Counted from the stretch's first letter, positions 34,008-46,989 are shown. The stretch: DNA of 64,000 bases from Basidiobolus meristosporus CBS 931.73 (GCA_002104905.1 MCFE01000156.1:62001-126000), one strand, 5' to 3'. Program-made: numbers and translations. The notes: generated by a model not told the origin, from the letters alone.

Positions 34008-36821
34008 CATCCCTGATTATCTTCAGATAAAGTAACAGGCATGTTGACATAAGCCTAAATCTTTAAGAATCTTTGTTAACCATGTTGCCTCTCCTGTAGC
34101 TTCACAGTCTGCCATATACTCTGCCTCTGTGGTAGACAGTGCTAAAGTTGGTTGTTTACATAAATTTCATTAAATTGCTCCTTCACAGTAAAGAAAGGTT
34201 TATGCTGTGGTATACCTTCTGTCTTCTAGATTTTGTCTCCAATGAGCATCAGAGTATCCCATAAGATCTTGTTCTGAATCCTTATAGGTGAGCTTTAAGC
34301 AGATATCAGCAGTTCCTTTTATTTATTTAAAAATCCACTTAACTGCCACTATATGATCAGATCCATAGTTCTGATAATGCTAGCTGATATCCCCCACTTA
34401 ATATGTTATATCTGGGCATGTTCCAAGCAAAATATACATCAGACTGCTGGCCATAGGTTGGTAAGGAAAGTTGGGGGTCTCAGATGGCACCAAGCTCTCC
34501 TAATTTGGTTGAGTTTACACAAAGTTAAGGTTTGTCTCCAATGGGGTAGCTGCCAATTTACTGTCTTTCATTTAGTGCCTCTTTAATATATCTTGAATAT
34601 ACTTGGATTGGCTTAGGGTCATAGTCTGGGTATTTCTGTCTGTGGAGAAATTTACTCTTTAGTAGTAACAAAGTTTCCTAGATCAGACAACTTGAACTCT
34701 TTAGATAGGCTAGGCTTAATCTCTTACAATGCTTCTAGGTTATTGGTGGCAATAATAAGATCATCCACATATAGAGCTGATAGAGTTGGATTTGCTCTAT
34801 CTGGCTGATGATATATAGTATAGTCAGCTATACTCCTTTTGAAACTTAAAGATTCCAAATAAGGATCTATTTTGCAATTCCGGGCTCTTGGTGATTGTTT
34901 GAGTCAATAGAGAGACTTGTTCAGCTTGCAGACAAAATGGTGGCTATCTTGGTCAGCAAACCCATCAGGCTGGCTTATTTACATGTCCTCTTCAAGTATT
35001 CCTTTGAAAAATTCAGCTTTTAACTCCATTTCATGTATAAGAAGTGTATATTTGGCAGCAATAGCCAATAATAATCTGATGGATTTAAGCTTGGCTACAA
35101 GTGCAAAGGTCTTAGTGTAGTCAAGACCTCTTGTTTGAGGGTATCCTTTGGCCACATGTCTTGCTTTGTAACCTTCAATATTACCATCAGCCTTGTATTT
35201 TCTCTTAAAGACCCATCAGCATCCAATTAACTTCTGATTGATTGGTAGCTTGATTCAGTCCCAAGTTTGATTTTCTATTAAGGCCTGATATTCTCCAGTC
35301 TTTGCAGATCTTCAAAACTTTGTCTGAGGGCTATTTGGGGCCACTTTTACAGTATGGAGCTCAGCAATATGGACTGAATAGGCATAGGCTAGGTTTGCAT
35401 CATCATAGATATAGTAATTTGAGCTATTTGTTATCTGGTTTAATCTCTGGGCATTTGATACTGGAATGATCACCCCTAGGATATTCCTGGGCACTGCCTC
35501 AAGCTGAACCATGGTTGTAGAGTCCTCAGGAGTGAGAAAGTCTCATTATTTTGCTGGGATCAATCCTGATAATTGATGGACTTGAGATCAGATATTTGTC
35601 ATCAACTGATGCCATTTCTGTTAAAGTCTTGACTTTTCATCATACAACACATCCCTAGGCTTGATCAGCTTCTTTACTTTGGTATTGCAGAGTCTGCATG
35701 CTTTACTCTCATTGCAGTAGCCCAAAACATGCATTTCATACTTTTTGGCTCAAATATTAACTGATTTCCAGGCAGTTTCTTGACATATGCTGCGCACCCA
35801 AATACTCCTATATGTTATGCACTTAGTCTGTATCCATACCATGCTTCTACTGGAGCAGAATCACAAAGTATTCTGTTATAGCTCCTATTTTCAAAGTATA
35901 CAGCTATGGCAACTGAATCTGTCCAAGAATCATAGGATTTTTTCGATCATGGATCATAGTTCTGGCCATATCAATTATTAATCTGTTTGCATGTTTGACT
36001 AATCCACTCTGCTGATGGAAATATGGTCCAGTAATCTCTTGCTTCATCCCGTGAATTATGCAGCAGTGAATGAAGAGTTTTGAGATATATTCTCTACCAC
36101 TGTCTGAGCATATTTTTCTGATTTTTTCACCAGTTTCTCTCTACTGTAACTCTAAACTCCCTGAGCTTAGACACAGCTTCTTTCTTTTGCTCCATGAAGT
36201 AGGCCCATGTGTATCTTGTATAATCATCAATAAAAGTGGTTAAATGCTTCATCCCACCTAAGGATAAATTTTGCATAGGTCCACACAGAGCAAGTGAATT
36301 ACATCTAATTTTTTCTTAGTTTTGATTAGCCCAGAGCTCTTGAATGGTTGTTGGGCTTGTTTCCCATATATGCAGGCTTCACAGTGCTTTAAATTAGCTG
36401 GGAGATCAGTTTTTACTCTAGAAATTAGCTGATCTCTGATCATTTTGCACAAATAATCAAATTGATGTGTCCAAATCTCCTGTGCCAAAGCATTGGGGTT
36501 TTTTCATTCAAGTCAATAGTATTGGCTTCCAGATATGATGGAATATATGTCAAATTATACAGATTCAGATTGTTGATACCCAAAGCAATATGAGTACCAT
36601 TTTGATCAGTGGTCCTGTATCCAGAGATATCAAAGCTGATATTGAGTCCTTCTGCTGCGGCCTTGCTTATATATGGTAGGTTCTTAGCTATTTCTGGTCC
36701 ATAGAGTACTTCTTAATGGTTGGTGGATAGCTTCCTTTGCTGCTATTAAAGCTTACTTGGATAGTTCCTTCTCCCACTGCATCATGTGTTTTGTTATCAC
36801 CCATGAAAACCTTCATGATTG

Positions 36822-37171
36822 TGTTGTAAGAGTCTTGGAGATATTGGAAGTGATTTGGGAGAACAAGTAGATTATGTGGTTTTCACTTAATGATTTATGG
36901 AATGTAAAAGTAGTATTTATACTTTTACCTGGTCCTGGCATAACAAACAGGTAGAAAACGCTAAGGAATGTCCTAACAACATGTGGGCAAAGTTTGGAGT
37001 TGTTTGGACAACTTTGAGAATTTTCATGTTCTGGGTACCTGGTATTTTGGTGTAAATATTCTAGGTAAATCCCAACAAGGAATTTGGTCAGTATACTCTA
37101 GGATTTGAAGGTAATGCTCTAATTGACTAAGTAAGGTGAATATTTAGGTGGAATTCCATATTTTTACAACA
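36822..37171 (-). repeat. Copia F 3' LTR
   Basis: The LTR is 350 bp, inverted relative to the LTRs of element E. A purine tract read on the minus strand (CTGAGTGGGAG) lies directly inside it. Confidence 0.88.
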
Positions 37172-39859
37172 CTCCCACTCAGCTAAATGTTCATACTGAC
37201 TAGTCCTAATTTTGACCTAAGATATTCAAACTTGTCTCTAGCTAATGGTTTGGTAAACATGTCTGCAATTATTTCATCTGTAGGACAGTAAGCTAAGCTA
37301 ACTAAGTTATTCTCTATGGCTTCACATATGAAATGATGTCTAATATCTATGTGCTTGGTTCTAGCATGAAAAGTTGGATTTCTACCTAATAGTATACATC
37401 CTTGATTATCTTGAAACAAAGTAATAGGTGTTTTTTGACGTAGGCCTAAATCTGTAAAAAGCTTTCATAACCACATTACTTCTTTTGTAGCTTCACAGGC
37501 TGCCATGTACTCTGCCTCTGTGGTAGAAAGTGCTACGGTTGGTTGCTTTCTTGAATTCCATGAAATTGCTCCTTTACAGCAAAGAAAGGTGTATCCTGTG
37601 GTGGATCTTCTGTCTTTCAAATTTTGTCCCTAATCAGCATGAGAGTATCCCACAAGATCCTGTCCTGAGTCCTTATAGGTGTATCTTAAGCAGATATCTG
37701 CAGTTCCTTTTAGGTATCTAAAAATCTGCTTAACTGCTGCAATATGATTAGATCCATAGTTCTGATTATGTTGGCTGACAACTCCCACTGAATATGAGAT
37801 ATCTGGACATGCTCCATGCATGGTATACATGAGACTGCCAACCATGGACTGATAAGGAAGGTCAGGGCTTTCAGATTGCACCAAGCTCTCTTGATTTGGT
37901 TGAGTTTTGACCAAGTTAAGGTTTGTCTCCATTGGGGTTGCTGCTGGTTTACAGTCTTCCATTTGGTATATCTTGAGTATACCTTGAATATACTTGGATT
38001 TGCTTAGGGCAATGGTCTGGGTACTTCTGTCTATGGAGAACTTAATCCCTAAGTAGTAACTGAGTTCTCCTATATCAGACATCTTGAACTCCTTAGATAG
38101 ACTGGATATAGTCTCTTCCAATGTTTCTAGTTTAATTGTGGCAATGATAAGATCATCCACATATAGAGCTGATAGAGCTGGATATGCTCATTCTGGCTGA
38201 TGATATATAGTATAGTCAGCTATACTCCTTTTGAAACTAAAAGATTGCAAATAAGCATCTATTTTGCAATTCCAGGCTCTTGGTGATTGTTTGAGTCAAT
38301 AGAGAGACTTGCTCAGCTTACAGGCAAAATGGGGTTATCTTGGTCAACAAACCCATCAGGCTGGCTCATATGCATGTTCTCTGCAAGTTGTTCATTCAAA
38401 AATGCAGCTTTTAACTCCATTTGATGTATAAAAAGTGTATATTTGGCAGCAATAGCCAATAATAATTTGATGGTTTTAAGCTTGGCTACAAGTGCAAAGG
38501 TCTCAGTGTAGTCAAGTCCTGTTATTTCAGGGTATCCTTTGGCCATATGTCTTGCTTTGTACCCTTCAATGTTACCATCAGCCTTGTATTTGGTCTTAAG
38601 GACCCATCAGCATCCAATCAATTTTTGGTTGATTGGTAGTTTGGTAAAGTCCCAAGTTTGATTTTCCATTAGGGCTTGATATTCCCTAGTCCTTACAGAT
38701 CTCCAAAACTTTGTCTGAGGGCTATTTAGGGCCTCTTTTACAGTCTGGGGCTCATCAATATGGACGGAATAGGCATAGGCTAAGTTTGTATCATCATTGA
38801 TATAGTAATTTGGGCTATTTGTTGTCTGGTTGGATCTCTGGGCATTTGATAGTGGAATGATCACCTCTGGGATATTCCTGGGAGCTGCCTCAAGCTTAAC
38901 TATGGTAATTGAGTCCTCTGGAGTGAGAAAATTGCATTGTTTTGCTCTGATTCAATCCTGACAACTGATAGACTTGAGATCAGATATTTGTCATCATCAG
39001 ATGTCTTGTTGAATATTCATCAAGCAACATATCCCTGGACTTGATCAGTTCTTTGCTTTGGTATTGTAGAGTCTGTATGCTTTACTATCATTGAAGTAGC
39101 TCAAAAATATGCATTTCTCACTTTCTGGCTCATATTTTAACTGATTTCCAAGCAGTTTCTTGGCATATGCTGTACACCCAAAAAACTCTGAGAGGTTCTG
39201 CACTTGGTCTGTATCCATCACATGCTTCATTTGCAGTAGAATCACCAATTATTCTGTTATAACTCCTATTTTCAAGGTATAAAGCAGTGGCAACTGATTG
39301 CACCCAAGCATCATAGGATTTTTTTTGATCATAGATCATAGATCTAGCCAGGTGCATTATTGATCTATTTACATGCCCTACTACTGCACTTTGCTGTGAG
39401 GAATATGGTACAGTAGTCTCTTGCTTCATCCCATGAATTTTGCTGAAGTGGATGAGGAGTTTTGAGGTATATTCTCCACCACTGTCTGAGCATATTTTTC
39501 TGATTTTTTCACCAGTTTCTCTCCACAGTGACTTTAAACTCCCTATGCTTAGACACAGCTTCTTCCTTTCTCTCCATGAAGTAGGCCCATGTGTATCTTG
39601 TATATTCTTCAATAAAAGTGGTTAAATGCTTCATCCCACCTAAGGATAAATTTGGCATAGGTCCACACAGAGCTGAGTGAATTAGATCTAAGTTTTCTTA
39701 GTTTTGATTAGCCCAGAGCTCTTGAATGGTTGTTGGGCTTGTTTCCCATGTATGCAGGCTTCACAGTGCTCTAAATTAGCTGGGATATCAGTTTTTACTC
39801 TAGAAATTAGCTGATCTCTGATCATTTTGCGTAAATAATCAAAATTGATGTGTCCAAAC
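37172..39859 (-). pseudogene. Copia F Pol: integrase to RNase H, broken
   Basis: Minus-strand pieces in order: integrase core with SDSGGEYTSKLL (39,612-39,130), VDQDNP-type RT start (38,546-38,313), RT palm with an MDDLIIA box (38,160-37,630) followed by LSKSKYIQGILKIYQMEDCKPAATPMETN, then RNase H with KHIDIRHHFICEAIENN and TKPLARDKFEYLRSKLG (37,419-37,183). Stops and frame changes separate the pieces. The RT catalytic pair is preserved, unlike in element E. Confidence 0.8.
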
Positions 39860-40208
39860 TGTTGTAAAAGTTTTTAATTCCACCTAAATATTCACCTATT
39901 GTAGTCACCTAGATCATTACCCTCAAATCCTAGAGTATACTGACCAAATTCCTTGTTGGGACTTATTTAGAATATTTACACCAAAATACCAGGTACCCAG
40001 AACATGTAAATTCTCAAAGTTGTCCAAACAGCCCCAAACTTTGCACACATGTTCTTGGAACCTTCTTTAATCTATTCTATTTGTTTGTAATGCCATGACC
40101 AGGTAAAAGTATAAATACTACTTTTACATTCAATAAATCATTAAGTGAAAACCACATAATCTACTTGTTCTCCAAATCACTTCTAATATCTCCAAGACTC
40201 TTACAACA
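39860..40208 (+). repeat. Copia E 5' LTR
   Basis: Ends are TGTTGTAAAAG and CTCTTACAACA. It shares a block CCAAACAGCCCCAAACTTTG and a promoter-like stretch GTATAAATACTAC with every other copia LTR in the window. Confidence 0.95.
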
Positions 40209-40212
40209 GGTT

Positions 40213-43200
40213 ATGAGCCCCAAGCTGTCACTCTCTGCAATGTCTACTACTGCTATTACTGGAATTTTTCCCTCTGCTGAAAAGTTGGATGGATCTAACT
40301 ACCAAGTGTGGAAGGTGAAGATGAAGATGCTGCTACAAGAAAGAGGCCTTTGGGATATTGTCATGGGAGATGAATGCCCTCCTAAAAACATGGGAGAGGA
40401 AGCCTTGAAGTACCAGAAGAAAGAACAAAGTGCCTTCAACTGCGTTTGGTTTATTGTTAAAGACAAATTGCTAATTCAATGCTCAAGAGCAAAAATGGCA
40501 AAGAATGCCTGGAAGGCATTAGAAGATACCTACCAGTCATGTTCAGCTGCTAAGAAAATGGATCTGAGACAAAAATTCTTTACTACAAAGATGCTGCCAG
40601 GAGAAGAAATGAAAAAACTAGTTAACAGAATTACCTTGCTGGTAGATGAGATGGAATCTGTGGGCGTACCAACTACTGATGAGGATGTGATATTTACCAT
40701 CTTAAATAGCCTGACAGACAAGTTTCAGGGCCTTGTATCAGCCCTAGAGTCTAGGACTGAAGATTTGACCTTAAATTACATATATGGAAGGCTCCTGGAT
40801 GAAGAATTAAGAAAATCAAGCGCCAACAAGAAGGACAAAGAAAATGCTTTAATAAGCAATGATAACCAACAAAGGAGGTACCCAAGACCCTACAAAGGCA
40901 ACAGCAACCTGTTTTGCAATTACTGCAGAAGGAAAGGATAGACATCAGAGAGGTGTCTCAAAATGAGAGATTATCAACAAAAGAAGCCTGAATATGGAAA
41001 TGCTGCTACAACTGAAGATAGACTATTCATATCTGCACTAAATATGACCACAAACAAGGATTCTCAGATGTGGTATATTAACTCTGGAGCTTCTCAACAC
41101 TTTACACACCAAAAGAACTTTACACAATATCAAGAAATTCCAATTAAGAATGCTTTCATGGGTGAAAATAGAACACTTGATGCAGTGGGAGAAGGAACTA
41201 TCCAAGTAAACCTTAGAAGCAGTGAAGGAACCTATACACTGACCTTTAAAGAAGTACTCTCTGTACCAGTAATAGCCAAGAACCTACTCTCTGTAAGCAA
41301 GGCCACAGCAGAAGGACTCAGTTTCTGTTTTGACAATTCTGGATGCAGGATCACCAATCAAAATGGTGCCCATATTGCTTTGGGCATCAGAGATCAGAAT
41401 CTATACAGGTTGACTTATATTCCATCATATTTGGAAGCCAATATAAGTAACTTAAATGAAGAAATACCAATGCTTTGGTACAGGAGATTTGGACACCCCA
41501 ATTTTGATTATTTGCATAAAATGATCAAAGATCAGCTAATTTCTGGAGTGAAAATTGATCCCCCAGCTAATTTGGAGCACTGGGAAGCCTGCATATATGG
41601 AAAACTAGCCAGACAACTGTTCAGGAGTTCTGGGTTAATCAAAACTAAGAAAAAATTAGATCTAATTCACTCAGATCTGTGTGGACCTATGCAAAATCTA
41701 TCCTTAGGCAGGATGAAGTATTTCATCACTTTTATTGATGATTATACAAGATACACATGGGTCTACTTCATGGAGAGAAAGGAAGAAGCTTTGTCTAAGT
41801 TCAGGGAGCTCAAAGCTATGGCGGAGAGAGAAACTGGTGAAAAGATCAAGAAAATACGCTTTGACAATGGTGGAGAATATACCTCAAAACTCTTCATCCA
41901 CTTCTGCAAAATTCATGGGATAAAGCAAGAGACTACTGTACCATACTCCCCACAGCAAAATGGAGTAGCAGAATGAGCTAACAGATCAATAATTGATATG
42001 GCAATATCTATGATCCATGATCAAAAATTATCCTATGATTTTTGGGTGGAATACGTTGCCACTGCTGTATACCTCAAAAATAGGAGTTATAACAGAATAC
42101 TTCATGATTCCACTCCATCTGAAGCATGGTATGGATACACACCAAGTGCAGAACATCTAAGAATATCTGGGTGTACAGCATTTGCCAAAAAACTGGCCGG
42201 AAATCAGTCAAAATTTGAGCCACAAAGTGTAAAATGCATATTTTTGGGCCACTGCAATGAGAGTAAGGCATACAGACCCTACAATACCAAAGCAAAGAAG
42301 CTGATCAAGTCCAGGGATGTGTTGTTTGATGAAAAATCAAAATTTTCACAAAAAATAACACCAGATGATGATGAGAATTTGATCTCAAGTCCACCAATAG
42401 TCAGGATTGAATCAGAGCAAGACAATGAAAATTTTTTGATTCTGGCTGATCCACAGTTGTAGAGTCCTCTGGAGTGAGTGCACAGGAATATCCCAGAAGT
42501 GATCATTCTAGTATCAAATGCCCGGAGATCCAATTGGACAAGAAATAGCCCAAATAACTATATCAATGAGGGTACAAGCTTAGCCTATGCCTATTCAGTC
42601 CATATTGATGAACCCAGTCAGTAAAAGAGGCCCCAAATAGCCCTCAGACAAAGTTTTGGAGATCTGCAATGACTGAGGAATATCAGGCCCTGATGGAAAA
42701 TCAAACTTGGGACTTAGTCAAATTACCAATCAACCAAAAATCAATTGCATGCAGATGGGTCTTCAAGACAAAATACACGGCTGATGGTACAATTGAAAGA
42801 TACAAAGTAAGACTTGTAGCCAAAGGATACTCTCAAACAAAATGACTTGACTATACTGAGACCTTTACACCAGTAGCCAAGTTTAATTCCATCAGATTAA
42901 TATTGGCTGTTGCAGCCAAATATAAGTTTTATGTTCATCAAATGGATGTAAAAACTGCATTTTTGAATGGAGAACTTGATGAGGATGTGTATATAAACCA
43001 GCCTGATGGGTTTGCTGACCAAGATAACCCCTCTTTGGTCTGCAAGCTTATAAAGTCACTATATGGTCTCAAACAATCATCCAGAGCCTGCAATTGCAAG
43101 ATAAATTCTTATTTGGAATCTTTGAGTTTCAAAAGGAGTAATGCTGACTATAGTATATACTATAAGCCAGATAGAGGAAATCCAGTTCTATTAGCTCTAT

Positions 43201-44179
43201 ATGTTTATGATCTTATCATAGCCACCATTAGCCTAGAAACATTGGCAGGGACTAAATCCAGCCTATCTAAGGAGTTCAAGATGTTCAATCTAGGAGAACT
43301 TAATTACTACTTAGGGATTAAGTTCTCCATAGACAGAAGTACCCAGACTATTGCCCTAAGCAAATTCAAGTATATTCAAGATATACTCAAGATATACCAA
43401 ATAGAAGACTGTAAACCAGCAGCAACCCCAATGGAGACAAACCTTGACTTGGTCAAAACTCAACCAAATCAAGAGAGCTTGGTGCAATCTGAAAGCCCTG
43501 ACCATCCTTATCAATCTATGGTCAGCAGTCTGATGTATATCATGCTTGGAACACGTCCAGATATCTCATATTCAGTGGGAGTTGTCAGCCAACATAATCA
43601 GAACTATGGATATAATCATATTGCAGCAGTTAAGCAGATTTTTAGATACCTAAAAGGAACTGCTGATATCTGCTTAAGATACACTTAATAGGATTCAGAA
43701 CAGGATCTTGTGGGATACTCTGATGCTGACTGGGGACAAAATTTAGAAGACAGAAGATCCACCACAGGATACACCTTTCTTTACTGTAAAGGAGCAATTT
43801 CATGGAATTCAAGAAAGCAACCAACTGTAGCACTTTCTACCACAGAGGCAGAGTACATGGCAGCCTGTGAAGCTACAAAAGAAATAATGTGGTTAAGAAA
43901 GCTTTTTACAGATTTAGGCCTATGTCAAAAAACACCTATTACTTGTTTCAAGATAATCAAGGATGTATACAATTAGGTAGAAATCTAACTTTCCATGCTA
44001 GAACCAAGCACATAGATATTAGACATCACTTCATATGTGAAGCTATAGAGAACAACTTAGTTAGCTTAGCTTACTGTCCTACAGATGAAATGATTGCAGA
44101 CATATTTACCAAACCATTAGCTAGAGACAAGTTTGAATATCTTAGGTCAAAATTAGGACTAGTCAGTATGAACATTTAG
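40213..44179 (+). pseudogene. Copia E Gag-Pol, stops, frameshifts and lost catalytic residues
   Basis: Gag starts at ATG 40,213 or 40,240 and contains the UBN2-type region (LDGSNYQVWKVKMKMLLQERGLWD). TAG at 40,939 falls exactly on the zinc-knuckle histidine codon (CNYCRRKG-stop-TSERC). The same frame continues with protease, but its active site reads NSGAS instead of DSGAS. GAG-pre-integrase has WEAC where the relatives have CEAC. Integrase has D...D...E (SDLCGPM, FIDDYTR, FDNGGEY, NGVAE) and then TGA at 41,974. After 42,462 the frame shifts. RT (42,903-43,688) reads YVYD where YVDD is required. RNase H follows (43,710-44,179) with one more shift. The order IN before RT defines Ty1/copia. Confidence 0.92.
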
Positions 44180-44190
44180 CTGAGTGGGAG

Positions 44191-44538
44191 TGTTGTAAAA
44201 ATTTTGACTCCACCTAAATATTCACCTAACTTAGTCACCTAGATCATTACCTTCAAATCCTAGAAAATACTGACCAAATTCCTTGTTGGGATTTACTTGG
44301 AATATTTTCACCAAAGTACCAGGTACCCAGAACATGAAAATTCTCAAAGTTGTCCAAACAGCCCCAAACTTTGCACACATGCTCTTGGGACCTTCCTCAA
44401 CCAATTCTACGTGTTTGTAATGCCAGGACCAGGTAAAATTATAGGTACTACTTTTACATTCAATAAATCATTAAGTGAAAACCACATAATCTACTTGTTC
44501 TCCCAATTACTTCCAATATCTCTAAGACTCTTACAACA
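44191..44538 (+). repeat. Copia E 3' LTR
   Basis: The LTR is 348 bp, differs from the 5' LTR at a number of positions, and ends in TTACAACA before the CAAAC duplication. Confidence 0.95.
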
Positions 44539-44543
44539 CAAAC

Positions 44544-45796
44544 CTTCTGTGGCAAAGTATTAGTGTTTCTTCATTCAAGTTACTAGTATTGGCTTCCAGA
44601 TATGTTGGAATATATGTCAACCTATACAGATTCAGATCTCTGATACCCAAAGCAATATGAGAACCACTTTGATCAGTGATCCTGCATCTAGAATTGTCAA
44701 AGCTGAAACTGAGTCCTTCTGCTGAGGCCTTGCTTACATATAGTAGGTTCTTGGCTATTTCTAGTACAAAGAGTACTTCTTTTAAGGTTGGTGGATAGCT
44801 TCCTTTGCTGCTTTTAAAGCTTACTTGGATAGTTCCTTCTCCCACTGTATCATGTATTTTGTTGTAACCCATGAAAACCTACTTGATTGGAATATCTCAG
44901 TCTTAGGTAAAGAGTTCTTTTTGCTGTGTAAGGTATTGAGATGCTCCAGAGTCAGTGCATCATGTCTGAGTATCCTTGTTTGTGGTCATATTTAGTGCAG
45001 GTATGAGTAGTCTATCTTCCGTTGTTGCTGCATTTCCATATTCAAGCTTTTTCTGCTGACTATCTCTCTTTTTTAAGCACTGGTCTGATGTATGTCCTTT
45101 CCTTTTTCAGTATTTGCAAAACAGGTTGCTATTGCCTTTAAAAGGTCTAGGGTATCTCTTTTGTTTGTTATCATTGCTTATTAAAGCATTTTCTTCTTCT
45201 TTTTATTGGCAATTGATTTTCTTAATTCTTTGTCCAGGAGCCTTCCATATACATTATTTTAAGTCAAATCTTCAGTTCTGGACTCTAGGGCTGATACAAG
45301 GCCCTGCAACATGTGTGTCAGGCTATTCAAGATGGTTACTATCACTTCCTCATCAGTAGTTGGTATGCCCATAGATTCCATCTCATCCACCAGCAGGGCA
45401 ATACTGTTAATTAGATTTTTCATTTTTTCTCCTGGCTGCATCTTTATAGTAAAGAATTTTTGTCTCAGATACATTTTCTTAGCAGCTGAACATGACTGGC
45501 CGATGTCTTCTGATGCCTTCCAGGAATTCTTTGCCATTTTTGCTCTTGAGCATTGAATTAGCAATTTGTCTTTAACATCAAGGCAAATGCAGTTAAAGGC
45601 ACTTTGTTCTTTCTTCTGGTACTTTAAGGATTCTTCTCCCATGCCAATATCCCAAAGGCCTCTTTCTTGTAGCAGCATCTTCATCTTCACCTTCCACACT
45701 TGGTAGTTAGATCCATCCAACTTTTCAGCAGAGGGAGAAATTCCAGTAATAGCAGTAGTATACATTGCAGAGAATGACAGCTTGGGGCTCACAACC
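44544..45796 (-). pseudogene. Copia F Gag and protease-proximal region
   Basis: On the minus strand Gag reads MYTTAITGISPSAEKLDGSNYQVWKVKMKMLLQ from about 45,770 and continues open to 45,259 (NSLTHMLQGLVSALESRTEDLT). A stop is followed by the knuckle region. Then 44,872-44,544 gives the post-protease segment (GEGTIQVSFKSSKGSY...LYRLTYIPTYLEAN). Frame breaks lie at 45,258 and around 44,880-45,060, where the protease active site would be. Confidence 0.8.
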
Positions 45797-46144
45797 TGTT
45801 GTAAGAGTCTTGGAGATATTGGAAGTGATTGGGAGAACAAGTAGATTATGTGGTTTTCACTTAATGATTTATTGAATGTGAAACTAGTACTTATACTTTT
45901 ACATAATCCTGGTATAATGAACATGTAGAATAGGCTTAGCCAAGTCCAAAGAACATGTGTACAGATTTTGGGGTGGCTTGGGCAACTTATCTTACTTTCA
46001 TCTATTGGGTACCTGATATTTTGGGGAAAATATTCTAATCAAATCTGGACATGGAATTTGGTCAGTATTCCCTAGAATTTGAAGGTAATGATCTAAGTGA
46101 CCAAGTTAGGTGAATATTTAGGTGAAATTACAAATTTTACAACA
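45797..46144 (-). repeat. Copia F 5' LTR
   Basis: A 348-bp LTR on the minus strand adjoining the Gag start of F. It pairs with 36,822-37,171. Confidence 0.88.
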
Positions 46145-46356
46145 TCTAGAACATGAAATCTCTCAAAGTTGCACAAACAGCCTCAAACTTTGCACACTTG
46201 TTCTTGGGATCTGCCAAAGCATATTCTATGAGCTTTTCTTGCCACAATCACGTAATAGTATCAATACCACTGTTATATTCAATAAATTATTAAGTTAAAA
46301 GCACATAATCAGCTTTTTCTCCCAATAACATCTAATATCCCCAAAACTCTTACAGC
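46145..46356 (+). repeat. Copia LTR fragment, plus strand
   Basis: A diverged last ~210 bp of a copia LTR (AGAACATGAAATCTCTCAAAG to CTCTTACAGCA). It sits between F and the Gag remnant of G. Confidence 0.75.
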
Positions 46357-46830
46357 AATATTCAGTGCAAACACAAATAGTCCATCTTCAGTGGTGTTAG
46401 CATAGTCATACTCTGGCTGCTTCTGCTATTCATCTCTCTTTGATGCACCAGTCCAATGTGTGTCAGTTCCTTTTGCATCAACTTCAAGAGTGGTTGCTGT
46501 TTCCTTTAAACTGATTTGCATATCTTTGCTGGTGGTTATTGTTACAGAATAAAGGATTTTCTTTTTCTTGTTATTAGGGCTGGATTTTCTTAGTCCTTTA
46601 TCTTGGAGCATTCCATATGACTAATTTAAAGTCAGATCTTTAGTTCTAGACTCTATAGCTGATACAAGGACCTGAAGCTTGTCTGTCAGGATATTCAGGA
46701 GGGTAACTATCACATCTTCATCAGTGGTTTGTGTGTCCACTGATTCCATCTCATTAACCACCTGGGTAATTCTGATGAATGGATTTTTCACTTCTGAATT
46801 TATCTTGAGTACTTCCACCAAAACATCAGG
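46357..46830 (-). pseudogene. Copia G Gag remnant
   Basis: The minus strand encodes MESVDTQTTDEDVIVTLLNILTDKLQVLVSAIESRTKDLTLN at about 46,750-46,621. It continues with the basic linker and knuckle region (46,611-46,426) and then YANTTEDGLFVFALN just before the protease. It is broken by stops. Confidence 0.75.
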
Positions 46831-46935
46831 AGCTCAGAGTATGAAATATCATAAAGTTGTCCAAACTGCCCTCAACTTGTACGCATGTTCTTGGGACCCC
46901 TCTAAATATATTCTACATATTTGTGAGTTGCTATA
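46831..46935 (+). repeat. Copia LTR fragment at the edge of the nest
   Basis: A short, diverged middle piece of a copia LTR (AAAGTTGTCCAAACTGCCCTCAACTT). It is the last transposon sequence before the CpG-normal half of the window. Confidence 0.65.
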
Positions 46936-46989
46936 TAGGTTCCAAATACTCCCCTGGGAAGAGCCACATATTTTGGGATAAATCTTCCC

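Larger units (their letters stand above)
39860..44538 (+). mobile_element. Ty1/copia element E, full length, dead
   Basis: The element is 4,679 bp. LTRs are 39,860-40,208 (349 bp) and 44,191-44,538 (348 bp). A perfect 5-bp target duplication CAAAC flanks it (39,855-39,859 and 44,539-44,543). It is inserted in element F in the opposite orientation; joining the flanks restores the F sequence TGTGTCCAAAC...CTTCTGTG, which is also seen uninterrupted in G near 36,470. A purine tract (GAGTGGGAG) abuts the 3' LTR. The internal frame carries several stops, so it can no longer encode its own proteins. Confidence 0.95.
36822..46144 (-). mobile_element. Ty1/copia element F, interrupted by element E
   Basis: On the minus strand the 5' LTR is 45,797-46,144 (348 bp) and the 3' LTR 36,822-37,171 (350 bp), both TGTTGTAA...TTACAACA type. 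The internal sequence 37,172-45,796 contains element E at 39,860-44,538. Left and right coding parts meet in the GAG-pre-integrase region. The flanking bases (GATTG left, TCTAG right) do not match, in line with a rearranged right flank in G. Purine tract and tail coding (KFEYLRSKLGLVSMNI) abut the 3' LTR. Confidence 0.85.
34008..46830 (-). mobile_element. Ty1/copia element G, oldest host of the nest
   Basis: Recognisable parts are 34,008-36,821 (RNase H end to the protease-proximal MGDNKTHDAVGEGTIQVS segment, minus strand) and 46,357-46,830 (Gag, minus strand: NEMESVDTQTTDEDVIVTLLN and the zinc-knuckle region). These are the two sides of the element F insertion. About 100 bp expected at the joint are replaced by a plus-strand LTR fragment (46,145-46,356), so the locus was altered further. 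Coding is broken throughout. Neither LTR of G itself is intact. Confidence 0.7.
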
